Assembly (NCBI GenBank): GCA_015069205.1 | Contig: SVIZ01000018.1 | Span: 1 to 35,401, forward strand | From: Oscillospiraceae bacterium | GTDB taxonomy: Bacteria; Bacillota; Clostridia; Saccharofermentanales; Saccharofermentanaceae | Reading direction: 5' to 3' | DNA length: 35,401 nucleotides | Shown here: in pieces, positions 1 through 6,892 of the stretch | How the letters are laid out: every line of letters begins with the position of its first letter | How positions within the stretch are numbered: position 1 is the first letter of the stretch | Program-made: the position numbers and the translations under genes | The notes under the pieces: generated by a model | Database searches by the model: none | Seen by the model: only the letters and a program-made list of their open reading frames with translations | Told to the model about the DNA's origin: nothing

Positions 1-22
1 ACCGAAACCGGTAACTCCTCTA

Positions 23-107
23 TGGTGGGAAGAGGTGGATTCGAACCACCGAAGTCGATGACGACAGATTTACAGTCTGTTCCCTTTGGCCGCTCGGGAA
101 TCTTCCC
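23..107 (-). tRNA. tRNA-Tyr (GTA)
   Basis: The minus strand folds into a class II tRNA with a long variable arm. The acceptor stem GGGAAGA/TCTTCCC is perfect, the anticodon loop is CTGTAAA (anticodon GTA), the T-stem GGTGG/CCACC is intact, and CCA is encoded (complement at 23-25). It lies 20 nt downstream of a CAT tRNA in the same direction, so the two are probably one transcript from the promoter at 244-272. No terminator is visible in the 22 bases left of it. Confidence 0.96.
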
Positions 108-127
108 ATGTATTAAGTTGTTGTGTA

Positions 128-204
128 TGGTGGGCCTTCGGGGACTCGAACCCAGGACCAACCGGTTATGAGCCGGGAGCTCTGACCAACTGAGCTAAAG
201 GCCC
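128..204 (-). tRNA. tRNA with CAT anticodon (Ile2 or elongator Met)
   Basis: A 77-nt minus-strand tRNA with encoded CCA, acceptor GGGCCTT/AAGGCCC and anticodon loop CTCATAA. It is not the initiator: the first acceptor pair is matched and the three G:C pairs above the anticodon are missing. The acceptor resembles Bacillus tRNA-Ile2 (read as AUA after lysidine modification), but elongator tRNA-Met cannot be excluded by eye. Two stem mismatches are visible: C27 against T43 in the anticodon stem and T50 against C64 in the T-stem. Confidence 0.88.
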
Positions 205-243
205 ACATCCACACTACACATGCTTTTTTCAAAGCGCTTGATT

Positions 244-272
244 AGTATAGTAATTAAGTTCTGTTTAGTCAA
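244..272 (-). promoter_or_regulatory. Promoter of the CAT-tRNA / tRNA-Tyr unit
   Basis: On the minus strand TTGACT (267-272) is followed after exactly 17 bases by TATACT (244-249). This is close to the SigA consensus and about 40 bases upstream of the first tRNA. It begins right after the asd terminator, so the tRNA unit starts afresh here. Confidence 0.8.
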
Positions 273-276
273 GAGT

Positions 277-313
277 AAAATTCAGGCTGAGGCAAAAAAT
301 GCCTCAACCTGAA
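277..313 (-). terminator. Rho-independent terminator of asd
   Basis: Arms at 281-294 and 300-313 form a long stem (TTCAGG and TGAGGCA blocks with one mismatch), followed on the minus strand by TTTT. It sits 8 bases past the asd stop codon. Confidence 0.88.
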
Positions 314-321
314 CTGAATTA

Positions 322-1407
322 TTACTTTGCGCTAATGTATCCCTTAGCTACGAGAAGCTCAGCCGTAAGGACTCCGCCGCCTGCAGCGCCTCTTAATGTA
401 TTGTGTGAAAGGCATGCAAACTTGTAGTCGAAGAGGTTGTCTTCTCTGAGTCTTGCTACAGATACACCCATGCCGTTCTCGAAGTTAGCATCGAGCTGGG
501 GCTGGGGACGGTTATCTTCCTCAATGTACTGGAGGAAATGCTTAGGAGCTGAAGGAAGACCGAGCTTTACTGCTTCGCTCTCATAGTTCTTCCATACTTC
601 GATCATTTCTTCCTTTGAAGGCTTGTTCTCGAAGGATACGCTTACTGCAGCCGTATGACCTTCCTGAACTGCTACACGGTAGCACTGAGCGGAGATAATG
701 GGCTTCTGGGCAAGCTCGATGTGGTCGCCTGCAAACTGACCCCAAACCTTAAGAGGCTCCTTCTCGGACTTCTCCTCTTCACCGCCAATGTAAGGAATTA
801 CATTGCCGACCATCTCAGGCCAGTCCTTGAATGTCTTGCCGGCACCGGAGATTGCCTGGTATGTGCAGACTGAAATAGCCTTGATGCCATTCTTAAGGAA
901 AGGTGTAAGAGCAGGAACGTAGCTCTGGATGGAGCAGTTAGGCTTAACGGCAATAAAGCCTCTCTTTGTGCCTAATCTCTTTCTTTGAGCTTCGATGAGC
1001 TGAGCGTGGTCTGCGTTGATCTCAGGGATGATCATAGGAACATCTTCTGTCCATCTGTTAGCAGAGTTGTTTGAAACAACAGGGCACTCGAGCTTCGCGA
1101 TCTTCTCTTCCAAAGCTCTGATCTCATCCTTCTTCATATCTACAGCACAGAATGTGAAGTCGATCTTGCTGCAATACTCTTCGATATTGTCTGTTCCGTA
1201 GACTACCATCTTCTTAACGAACTCAGGACAAGGTATGTCGAGTTTCCATCTGCCCTCGACTGCCTCTTCGTAAGTCTTGCCTGCAGATCTGGGTGATGCG
1301 CATAAAGCAACGATCTCAAACCAGGGGTGATCTGCGAGAAGAGTGATAAATCTCTGTCCGACATATCCCGTTGCACCGATGATACCGACTCTTAATTTCT
1401 GTTCCAT
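322..1407 (-). CDS. asd: Aspartate-semialdehyde dehydrogenase
   Basis: Catalyses the NADPH-dependent reduction of L-aspartyl-4-phosphate to L-aspartate semialdehyde, the branch point to lysine/diaminopimelate, threonine and methionine, in the cytoplasm. The 361-residue protein starts with a Rossmann dinucleotide motif GATGYVG (residues 11-17). It has the active-site cysteine in KPNCS (Cys158), and Arg244 and His251 fit the substrate-binding and acid-base residues. Length and motif style match the archaeal/fungal-like subgroup, common in Clostridia, rather than the E. coli subgroup. The ATG is preceded by GGAG with a 9-base gap. Its leader is only about 90 nt and holds a small CACAGT/ACTGTG hairpin; I see no lysine riboswitch. 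It is transcribed alone, from the promoter at 1503-1531 to the terminator at 277-313. Confidence 0.96.
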   Translation of the reverse strand: MEQKLRVGIIGATGYVGQRFITLLADHPWFEIVALCASPRSAGKTYEEAVEGRWKLDIPCPEFVKKMVVYGTDNIEEYCSKIDFTFCAVDMKKDEIRALEEKIAKLECPVVSNNSANRWTEDVPMIIPEINADHAQLIEAQRKRLGTKRGFIAVKPNCSIQSYVPALTPFLKNGIKAISVCTYQAISGAGKTFKDWPEMVGNVIPYIGGEEEKSEKEPLKVWGQFAGDHIELAQKPIISAQCYRVAVQEGHTAAVSVSFENKPSKEEMIEVWKNYESEAVKLGLPSAPKHFLQYIEEDNRPQPQLDANFENGMGVSVARLREDNLFDYKFACLSHNTLRGAAGGGVLTAELLVAKGYISAK

Positions 1408-1502
1408 TTCTAATTACTCCATTGTCTCTTCACAGTGAAAACTGTGGTTATTTTCGGCTCTGTTGTCCGCGTGTCGCGTACATTTGTCTTTCGAGCAAAC
1501 AC

Positions 1503-1531
1503 ATATTATCACAATGACTTTTGTATAACAA
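1503..1531 (-). promoter_or_regulatory. Promoter of asd
   Basis: Minus-strand TTGTTA (1526-1531), 17-base spacer, TAATAT (1503-1508). The predicted transcription start is near 1496, giving a leader of about 90 nt before the asd ATG. Confidence 0.65.
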
Positions 1532-1613
1532 GTATGTCAAATCAACCAAATGCCCGCCATCCTTATGTTAGAATTAAGGCAATTAATCAAAAACCAAAGA
1601 GGTATCTGATCTT

Positions 1614-2594
1614 ATGTCGCCTACATTCCCGCTTCTCGAGAATTACTGCAGCTATATGCTGGCAGCTTTGGGACGCTCGGAACTGACGGTTAAAGAATAC
1701 AGATATGACCTTATTCTTTTCGCGAGATTCCTCAAAATGGACCGCGGACTGGTGCCTGAAGGCACTCCACTTGAAGAGATCGACATATCAGATATAGACG
1801 TTAAAATGCTTAACAGGGTCACTACAGATGACCTTCTGGCATTTGTCATCTGGCTGTCGCGTTCCCGTAAACAGTCCAATTCTGCAAGAGCAAGACACAT
1901 TGCTTCGCTCAAGAGCTTTTTCAAGTATCTCCATTCTAAGAGAAGAGTCATAGACAACAACCCTGCTTACGACATAGAGACACCCAAGATCGGCAAGCGT
2001 ATGCCAAAGTATCTTACACTTGAACAGAGCCGGGAACTGCTTAAGACAGCATACGATTCACCCAAGGATTCCAACGAACGTGATTACTGCATGCTTACGC
2101 TGTTCCTTAACTGCGGCATGCGTCTTTCCGAATTGCGCGGAATCAATACGAATGATATCCACGGCACTACCCTGACCGTTATAGGTAAAGGTAATAAAGA
2201 GCGTACGATATATCTTAACGATGCGTGTCTTGAGGCATTAGATGACTGGATGAACAAGAGAGCCACCCTCAAGATCAAACCTGAAGCTGAGAAAGCGCTG
2301 TTCGTATCCAAGCGCGGAACGAGGATCTCAGATGACATGATCCAGATAACGATCAAGCGTCTTCTTGAAGAAGCAGGCATCGATACAAGGATCTACTCTG
2401 TGCATAAACTAAGACACACTGCAGCAACCCTCATGTACAAGTACGGTAAGGTCGATATCAGAAATCTTCAGATGATTTTGGGACACCAGAGCGTCTCCAC
2501 TACCCAGATCTATACACACGTTGATGACGAGGCATTGCAACGTGCGATTGAGAGCAATCCTCTTGCAAATTTCGACCCGGATAAAAGTAAGTAA
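1614..2594 (+). CDS. Tyrosine recombinase of the XerC/XerD family
   Basis: A 326-residue site-specific recombinase with the full catalytic set: Arg170 (GMRLSEL), Lys192 (GKGNKER), His264 and Arg267 (HKLRH), His291 (GHQ) and the nucleophile Tyr300 (IYTH). Residues 5-110 form the SAM-like core-binding domain and about 130-310 the catalytic domain. The start ATG follows AAAGAGGT with about 10 bases between. It is one of only two plus-strand protein genes here. It ends 10 bases before the oppositely oriented flavodoxin-like gene with no terminator in between, so the two transcripts must overlap. Xer proteins resolve chromosome dimers at dif; single-Xer systems also exist. I see no dif-like site or mobile-element genes beside it, so a housekeeping Xer is more likely than an integrase. 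Assigning XerC, XerD or XerA needs a phylogeny. Confidence 0.93.
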   Translation: MSPTFPLLENYCSYMLAALGRSELTVKEYRYDLILFARFLKMDRGLVPEGTPLEEIDISDIDVKMLNRVTTDDLLAFVIWLSRSRKQSNSARARHIASLKSFFKYLHSKRRVIDNNPAYDIETPKIGKRMPKYLTLEQSRELLKTAYDSPKDSNERDYCMLTLFLNCGMRLSELRGINTNDIHGTTLTVIGKGNKERTIYLNDACLEALDDWMNKRATLKIKPEAEKALFVSKRGTRISDDMIQITIKRLLEEAGIDTRIYSVHKLRHTAATLMYKYGKVDIRNLQMILGHQSVSTTQIYTHVDDEALQRAIESNPLANFDPDKSK

Positions 2595-2604
2595 TTAATT
2601 CTGT

Positions 2605-3234
2605 TTATCCTATAAAGTTTGTCCAGACGTGGTCTTCTTCATCAGGCAGACCGATCTGTTCTTTGCCTAAAGCTATGCTTCTCATGAGAAAAACCATATT
2701 ACGCGCAAGGACTCTCATCGTCTGTTTTCCTTCTTCATCCTGATCAGCTTCACCTGCACCACCGCCATGGATATTGTTCCAGTACTGGCTTGTGGCTACA
2801 GGCATATTGGATATCGTGAAGAACTTATTGAGTTCGTCGAAAGTCGCCGTACACCCTGATCTTCTTGCGCAGACAACGCTCGCACCGACCTTCATGCGCT
2901 TGTCAAAATGCGAGCTGTAAAATACTCTCTGCAATGCAGAAACCAGAGTTCCGTTTGCACAGCCGTAGTAAACCGGAGATCCGACGACAAGGCCGTCAGC
3001 CTCTTCGAATTTAGCTGAGATCTCATTTACGATATCATTGAAAACGCACTTGCCTGTATTACCGCAAGTACCGCAGGCAATGCAACCCCTGACATCCTTC
3101 TTCCCCAGATTTATGCACTCATATTCGACATTCAGCTCGTCGAAGATCTTCTGCATCTCGCGAAACCCTACAGCGATATTTCCATTCGCTCTTGGGCTTC
3201 CGTTGAGCATTAATACCTTAAAACGCTTATCCAT
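2605..3234 (-). CDS. Flavodoxin-like / NADPH-dependent FMN reductase family protein
   Basis: A 209-residue flavodoxin-fold protein. It opens with the FMN phosphate-binding motif LNGSPRANGN (residues 10-19), typical of FMN reductases and iron-sulfur flavoproteins. A cysteine cluster follows (CIACGTCGNTGKC), spaced like the 4Fe-4S site of archaeal/clostridial iron-sulfur flavoproteins, and then GSPVYYG, the second flavin loop. It probably shuttles electrons to an unknown acceptor in the cytoplasm. I chose the ATG at 3234 because GAGG lies 6 bases upstream. An upstream in-frame ATG at 3246 overlaps the stop of the nitroreductase gene (TAATG) and would add four residues. It is the last gene of the four-gene oxidoreductase operon. 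Confidence 0.9.
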   Translation of the reverse strand: MDKRFKVLMLNGSPRANGNIAVGFREMQKIFDELNVEYECINLGKKDVRGCIACGTCGNTGKCVFNDIVNEISAKFEEADGLVVGSPVYYGCANGTLVSALQRVFYSSHFDKRMKVGASVVCARRSGCTATFDELNKFFTISNMPVATSQYWNNIHGGGAGEADQDEEGKQTMRVLARNMVFLMRSIALGKEQIGLPDEEDHVWTNFIG

Positions 3235-3245
3235 AACCGACCTCA

Positions 3246-3770
3246 TTAAATATAATATATATAGTTATCTTTTCTGGGAGCAGGATCCTTCAAGGGCTCT
3301 GCCTTATAGCCTAATGCGCAGTGGCCGATGCCTTCGTATTCATCAGTGATGCCAAGCTTTGCGAGGATGTTCTTACCAAAATCAGATTCGAACTCCTCCT
3401 TTGCCCTGTGGATCCAGATGCTGTCTACGCCAAGACTTTCTGCAGCATTCATGAGATTGCCCATAACAAGAGAACCGTCGTAAACGTGTGTAACCACATC
3501 CTTCTTTGCAAGAACGATAAGGATAACGGGAGCACCATAGAAAGGATCAAATCCTGCATCCCATCCGCCGATCTTTCTGTTTGCTTCGGAGATCTCATCA
3601 CGCATCGCCTTGTCAGTAACGGCAATGATGATGGGGCTCTGCTTACCCATACCTGTTGCAGCATATGTACCTGCCCTGAGGATCGCCTTGAGGTCTTCAT
3701 CCTTTACCATGTCAGGCTTAAAGTTTCTGCAGCTTCTTCTTGTTTCCAATACTTGCAATGTCTCATTCAT
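3246..3770 (-). CDS. Nitroreductase family protein
   Basis: A 174-residue FMN-dependent oxidoreductase of the nitroreductase fold. The N-terminal ETRRSCRNF is the flavin phosphate-binding signature; YGAPV and GVDSIWIH are the central and C-terminal flavin/dimer segments. Family members reduce nitro groups, quinones or enones with NAD(P)H; the substrate here is unknown. The ATG at 3770 is preceded by AGAGG with 8 bases spacing. A GTG three codons earlier overlaps that site and is unlikely to be used. It lies 17 bases after the Gfo/Idh/MocA gene and its stop overlaps the flavodoxin-like gene region, which indicates co-translation. Confidence 0.92.
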   Translation of the reverse strand: MNETLQVLETRRSCRNFKPDMVKDEDLKAILRAGTYAATGMGKQSPIIIAVTDKAMRDEISEANRKIGGWDAGFDPFYGAPVILIVLAKKDVVTHVYDGSLVMGNLMNAAESLGVDSIWIHRAKEEFESDFGKNILAKLGITDEYEGIGHCALGYKAEPLKDPAPRKDNYIYYI

Positions 3771-3787
3771 AGTAATCACCTCTGAAA

Positions 3788-4759
3788 TTAATAACCTATC
3801 TGTTTAAGGATCTCATCAAGCAGCTCAGCATTCTTTATTGAAAACTCCGGAGTGATATGCGGAGCTTCACCGTTCTCGATGCATCTGCCTAACTGCTCAA
3901 TCTCAAGCATGTAATTGTGCGGAACATTGATCGAAGGAGTATAAACCTTGCTGCCGGAAGTAACGGTATATGAGACCTTTCCTTCCTGGTTATACTCAAC
4001 GTCTGATACGATGGTTCCCTTTGAACCGTGGACATAAAGAATGTCCTTTCTTCTGTTTGATCCGGGATCGAAGATCATGCCAACATTAAATACTGCCCTT
4101 GCACCATTTTCGAACTTCAGGATAACTGATGCCAGAACATCTGCGCCCTTGTCGTTAAACTCAGCTTTTGCCATAACGAAATCAGGGGTTGAATCAACAA
4201 GAGACAAGATCATCGTCGTGCAATAGCAACCGAGATCATAGACAGCACCGCCGCCAAGTTCCTTATACATTCTGATATCTTCAACATAGTACTGTGTGAA
4301 GAATGCCGTATCGACAAATTCCACGTCACCAATAATGCCACTCTTGATGTCATCCTTAAGAGACTGGATATACGGACTGTGAAGATAAGCATATGCTTCC
4401 ATCAGGATAACGTTTTTCTCTTTGGCAACTGCAAACATCTCTTTTGCGTCTTCGGCATTTAACGCCAGAGGCTTTTCGCAGAGAACGTGTTTTCCTGCCT
4501 TAAGTGCCTTGATCACCCATTCCTTGTGAAGATTATTCGGTAAAGGAATATACACTGCCTGTACTTCAGGATCTTCAAGGAGCTTGTCGTATCCTACATA
4601 AGCTTTCTCAAAACCAAACTCATCTTTATAGCTTTGAACCTTAGCTTCATTTCTTCCGGCAATTGCGTACAGCTCACAGTTCTCAGCCATTTTCATGCCC
4701 GGAATGGTACATCCTCTTGCGATGTTCGCAGTGCCCAAAACGCCCCATTTTACTGACAT
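3788..4759 (-). CDS. Gfo/Idh/MocA family oxidoreductase
   Basis: A 323-residue NAD(P)-dependent dehydrogenase. The Rossmann motif GVLGTANIA is at residues 6-14 and the family EKP motif at 95-97 (CEKPLA), whose lysine contacts cofactor and substrate. The C-terminal half (about 125-323) is the alpha/beta substrate domain, with GGGAVYDLGCY near residue 170 typical of the trans-dihydrodiol/glucose-fructose oxidoreductase branch. It likely oxidises a sugar, polyol or related alcohol; the substrate cannot be told. The start ATG follows GGAGG with 8 bases spacing. It sits second in the operon, 45 bases after the iron alcohol dehydrogenase gene. Confidence 0.93.
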   Translation of the reverse strand: MSVKWGVLGTANIARGCTIPGMKMAENCELYAIAGRNEAKVQSYKDEFGFEKAYVGYDKLLEDPEVQAVYIPLPNNLHKEWVIKALKAGKHVLCEKPLALNAEDAKEMFAVAKEKNVILMEAYAYLHSPYIQSLKDDIKSGIIGDVEFVDTAFFTQYYVEDIRMYKELGGGAVYDLGCYCTTMILSLVDSTPDFVMAKAEFNDKGADVLASVILKFENGARAVFNVGMIFDPGSNRRKDILYVHGSKGTIVSDVEYNQEGKVSYTVTSGSKVYTPSINVPHNYMLEIEQLGRCIENGEAPHITPEFSIKNAELLDEILKQIGY

Positions 4760-4804
4760 AATGGAATCCTCCTGATAAGAATGAAAATGAATGATGTGCT
4801 TTGA

Positions 4805-5983
4805 TTACATGCTTGCTTTATAGATGTCGTACATTGCCTGCTCATCAAGGACCTTAGCTGAGCCCATCTCGCCGCCAACGCCGACAGCGCACTTGTGAGC
4901 CATATCCTTAAGTTCTTCCTCAGTGGGATTTACTCCAAGCTCACGGAGATTCGTAGGCATCTTGATAGATCTGTAGAAATCTTCCATTGCTTCGATACCG
5001 CGAAGAGCGATCTCTTCATCAGTACCTTCGTCAGCTACATCCATTACATTAACGGCAAATTTCTTGAAGCGTGGCAGGCAGTTCTTATATACGTATCTTG
5101 CCCAGGTGCCCCAGATAGCTGCAAGTCCTGCGCCGTGAGCAACGTCGTAGAGGCCGCCGAGCTCATGCTCAAGCTTATGGGTCATCCAGTCACCACCGTC
5201 ATTACCGCAGCCTGTGAGGCCGTTATGAGCAAGGCTTCCTGCCCACATTACTTCTGCCCTTGCATCGTAGTTCTGAGGATCATCTCTAAGAATAATTGCA
5301 TTCTTCTTAACAGTGCGGAGAAGTCCTTCAGCAAGTGCATCCGTAAGCTCCATATTGCCGCCGTTGGTGAAATATCTTTCCATGGTATGCATCATGATGT
5401 CTGTGCATCCGCATGCAGTCTGATAATCAGGAAGCGTCATCGTAAGTTCAGGATTCATGATCGCAAACTTAGCACGTGAGTAATCACTGCTGTAACCACG
5501 TTTAACAAGGCCTTCTTCCTTTGTAATAACAGAAGAATCACTCATCTCACTTCCTGTTGCCGCAATGGTAAGGATAACACCGAGAGGAAGGCATCCTTCA
5601 GCCTTACGCTTATAGTCGTAGAAATCCCATACATCGCCTTCATTAGCAACACCGTAACCGATTGCTTTTGCAGAATCGATCGCACTGCCGCCTCCTACTG
5701 CAAGAAGGAAATCAACATTCTCTTTTTTGCAAAGTTCAATACCTTCATATACGAGTCCGAGATGCGGATTAGGAACTGCACCGCCGAGTGTGACATAGCT
5801 GATTCCTGCAGCATCAAGTGTATCTGTAACGCGCTTAAGAAGTCCTGAACGGACTACGCTTCCGCCACCGTAATGGATAAGGATCTTTGTTCCGCCGAAC
5901 TCTTTAATGAGGTCAGCAACCTGAGCTTCCGTGTTCCTGCCAAAAATAACTTTTGTGGGTGTGAAATACTTAAAATCGAACAT
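4805..5983 (-). CDS. Iron-containing alcohol dehydrogenase (butanol dehydrogenase / YqhD type)
   Basis: A 392-residue group III alcohol dehydrogenase that interconverts aldehydes and alcohols with NAD(P)H in fermentation or aldehyde detoxification. Residues 97-104 (GGGSAIDS) bind the cofactor. The metal ligands are visible as Asp195 and His199 (DIMMH), His269 and His283, with the same spacing as in YqhD. Length is normal for the family. It is the first gene of the operon reaching to 2605: an alcohol dehydrogenase, a polyol/sugar dehydrogenase and two flavoproteins, which suggests removal of reactive carbonyl or aromatic compounds. The start ATG follows AAAGGAG with about 9 bases spacing. I see no convincing promoter in the 75 bases upstream. 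Confidence 0.94.
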   Translation of the reverse strand: MFDFKYFTPTKVIFGRNTEAQVADLIKEFGGTKILIHYGGGSVVRSGLLKRVTDTLDAAGISYVTLGGAVPNPHLGLVYEGIELCKKENVDFLLAVGGGSAIDSAKAIGYGVANEGDVWDFYDYKRKAEGCLPLGVILTIAATGSEMSDSSVITKEEGLVKRGYSSDYSRAKFAIMNPELTMTLPDYQTACGCTDIMMHTMERYFTNGGNMELTDALAEGLLRTVKKNAIILRDDPQNYDARAEVMWAGSLAHNGLTGCGNDGGDWMTHKLEHELGGLYDVAHGAGLAAIWGTWARYVYKNCLPRFKKFAVNVMDVADEGTDEEIALRGIEAMEDFYRSIKMPTNLRELGVNPTEEELKDMAHKCAVGVGGEMGSAKVLDEQAMYDIYKASM

Positions 5984-6059
5984 GAAATCGTGCTCCTTTC
6001 CGGTGGGTGATTAAACATAGGTGTTTAGATTGAATATGTTCTTATCATACACAAGATAG

Positions 6060-6094
6060 AAGGTCCGAAACTACAAAATTTCGGACCTTTTTTA
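6060..6094. terminator. Perfect hairpin, probable terminator between the sensor-MFS unit and the alcohol dehydrogenase operon
   Basis: An 11-bp perfect stem (6060-6070 with 6079-6089, sequence AAGGTCCGAAA) and 8-base loop. Read on the plus strand it is followed by TTTTTT within 6088-6093; read on the minus strand the tail is only CTTCTATCTT. By position it should end the minus-strand transcript from 10010. The better U-tract faces the other way, so orientation is uncertain. Confidence 0.65.
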
Positions 6095-6124
6095 TCGCAA
6101 ATTGAATTGATTAATCAAATCGCA

Positions 6125-6892
6125 TCAGCCGCTCGTAGCAGAGAGCTCCGTTGAAGATTCGGCAAGCTGAGGACCTAATACTGTTGTCTCGGTCGGCTCG
6201 CCCTGACCTTCGGCAGTGGGATCAGATACCTGACCTTCAGTAGGCACGGGCATGAATCCTTCTTCTGTTGATTTGTTGGTCTGTATTCTGAACGGATAGA
6301 ACGCAAGCGCATTAATGTACTGTTCCTGAATAGATGCAGTCTCAAAAATACCCTTCTCATTAATCAGTTCGGAATGTCTGTAAGGAAGCGTTATGGCAAC
6401 ATAACTTACAGCCCAGATCATGATCGCAAGAACGATTATCTCAAGGATAAGCAGAGGCGTTACCTGGAACAGATCGTTAAGCTTACGCATCTGCTTCGGG
6501 CGTCTTCCCTTCTTTACATCCGTATTGATGAATTCCATAGCCTTAAAGCTCTTTGAATCGATCTTGGAAAGGATCTTCTCGAGCATTGAGTTACGTGTAT
6601 ATTCATCAAGCAGTCTTTCTTCAAAAGTCAGATCTGCAGGAAGAGGATACTGGGCGACAATGTTCTTCGAGTTGGCAAGAAGGATGTCACCGAACTCATA
6701 GATGACCTTATCTCCGGGTATATTATTACGCTTAGCGTAGATATCAAGATACGACTTAACGATCGCATTCTCGCATCGTGTAGCCTCTTTTGTAATTCCA
6801 TAGCAGGAAGAATAAACCATTACTACGGTAGACATATAAAAGTCGCGGATATTCTCGCGTGTCAGTTTCTGATTCCAGAGTTCATCAGCCAT
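6125..6892 (-). CDS. Single-span membrane protein, partner of the sensor-MFS fusion
   Basis: Function not recognised. The 255-residue protein has a cytoplasmic, mostly helical N-terminal region (1-143), one membrane helix (about 145-168, LLILEIIVLAIMIW within it) and an 85-residue C-terminal part that ends in an acidic Thr/Glu/Ser-rich tail, predicted outside by the positive-inside rule (KKGRRPKQMRK just before the helix). I set the start at the ATG at 6892 because GGAGG lies 8 bases upstream; an in-frame ATG at 6922 lies further upstream inside the preceding gene. The start overlaps the upstream gene's stop by 8 bases, so the two products are probably made in step and may act together. The pattern near residues 24-55 loosely recalls an extracytoplasmic-function sigma region 2, but too weakly to call. 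Confidence 0.8.
   Translation of the reverse strand: MADELWNQKLTRENIRDFYMSTVVMVYSSCYGITKEATRCENAIVKSYLDIYAKRNNIPGDKVIYEFGDILLANSKNIVAQYPLPADLTFEERLLDEYTRNSMLEKILSKIDSKSFKAMEFINTDVKKGRRPKQMRKLNDLFQVTPLLILEIIVLAIMIWAVSYVAITLPYRHSELINEKGIFETASIQEQYINALAFYPFRIQTNKSTEEGFMPVPTEGQVSDPTAEGQGEPTETTVLGPQLAESSTELSATSG

Noticed and set aside
1408..1502. Lysine riboswitch or T-box before asd
   Set aside because: The leader is only about 90 nt, with one small hairpin and no terminator or conserved T-box element.
1435..1686. Plus-strand 83-codon frame upstream of the recombinase
   Set aside because: It overlaps the recombinase start and the asd promoter in another frame, and its composition is not protein-like.
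1614..2594. Recombinase as a marker of an integrated element next to the tRNA genes
   Set aside because: No attachment-site repeat, excisionase, phage or plasmid genes are near, and the neighbours are housekeeping genes. A Xer role is simpler.
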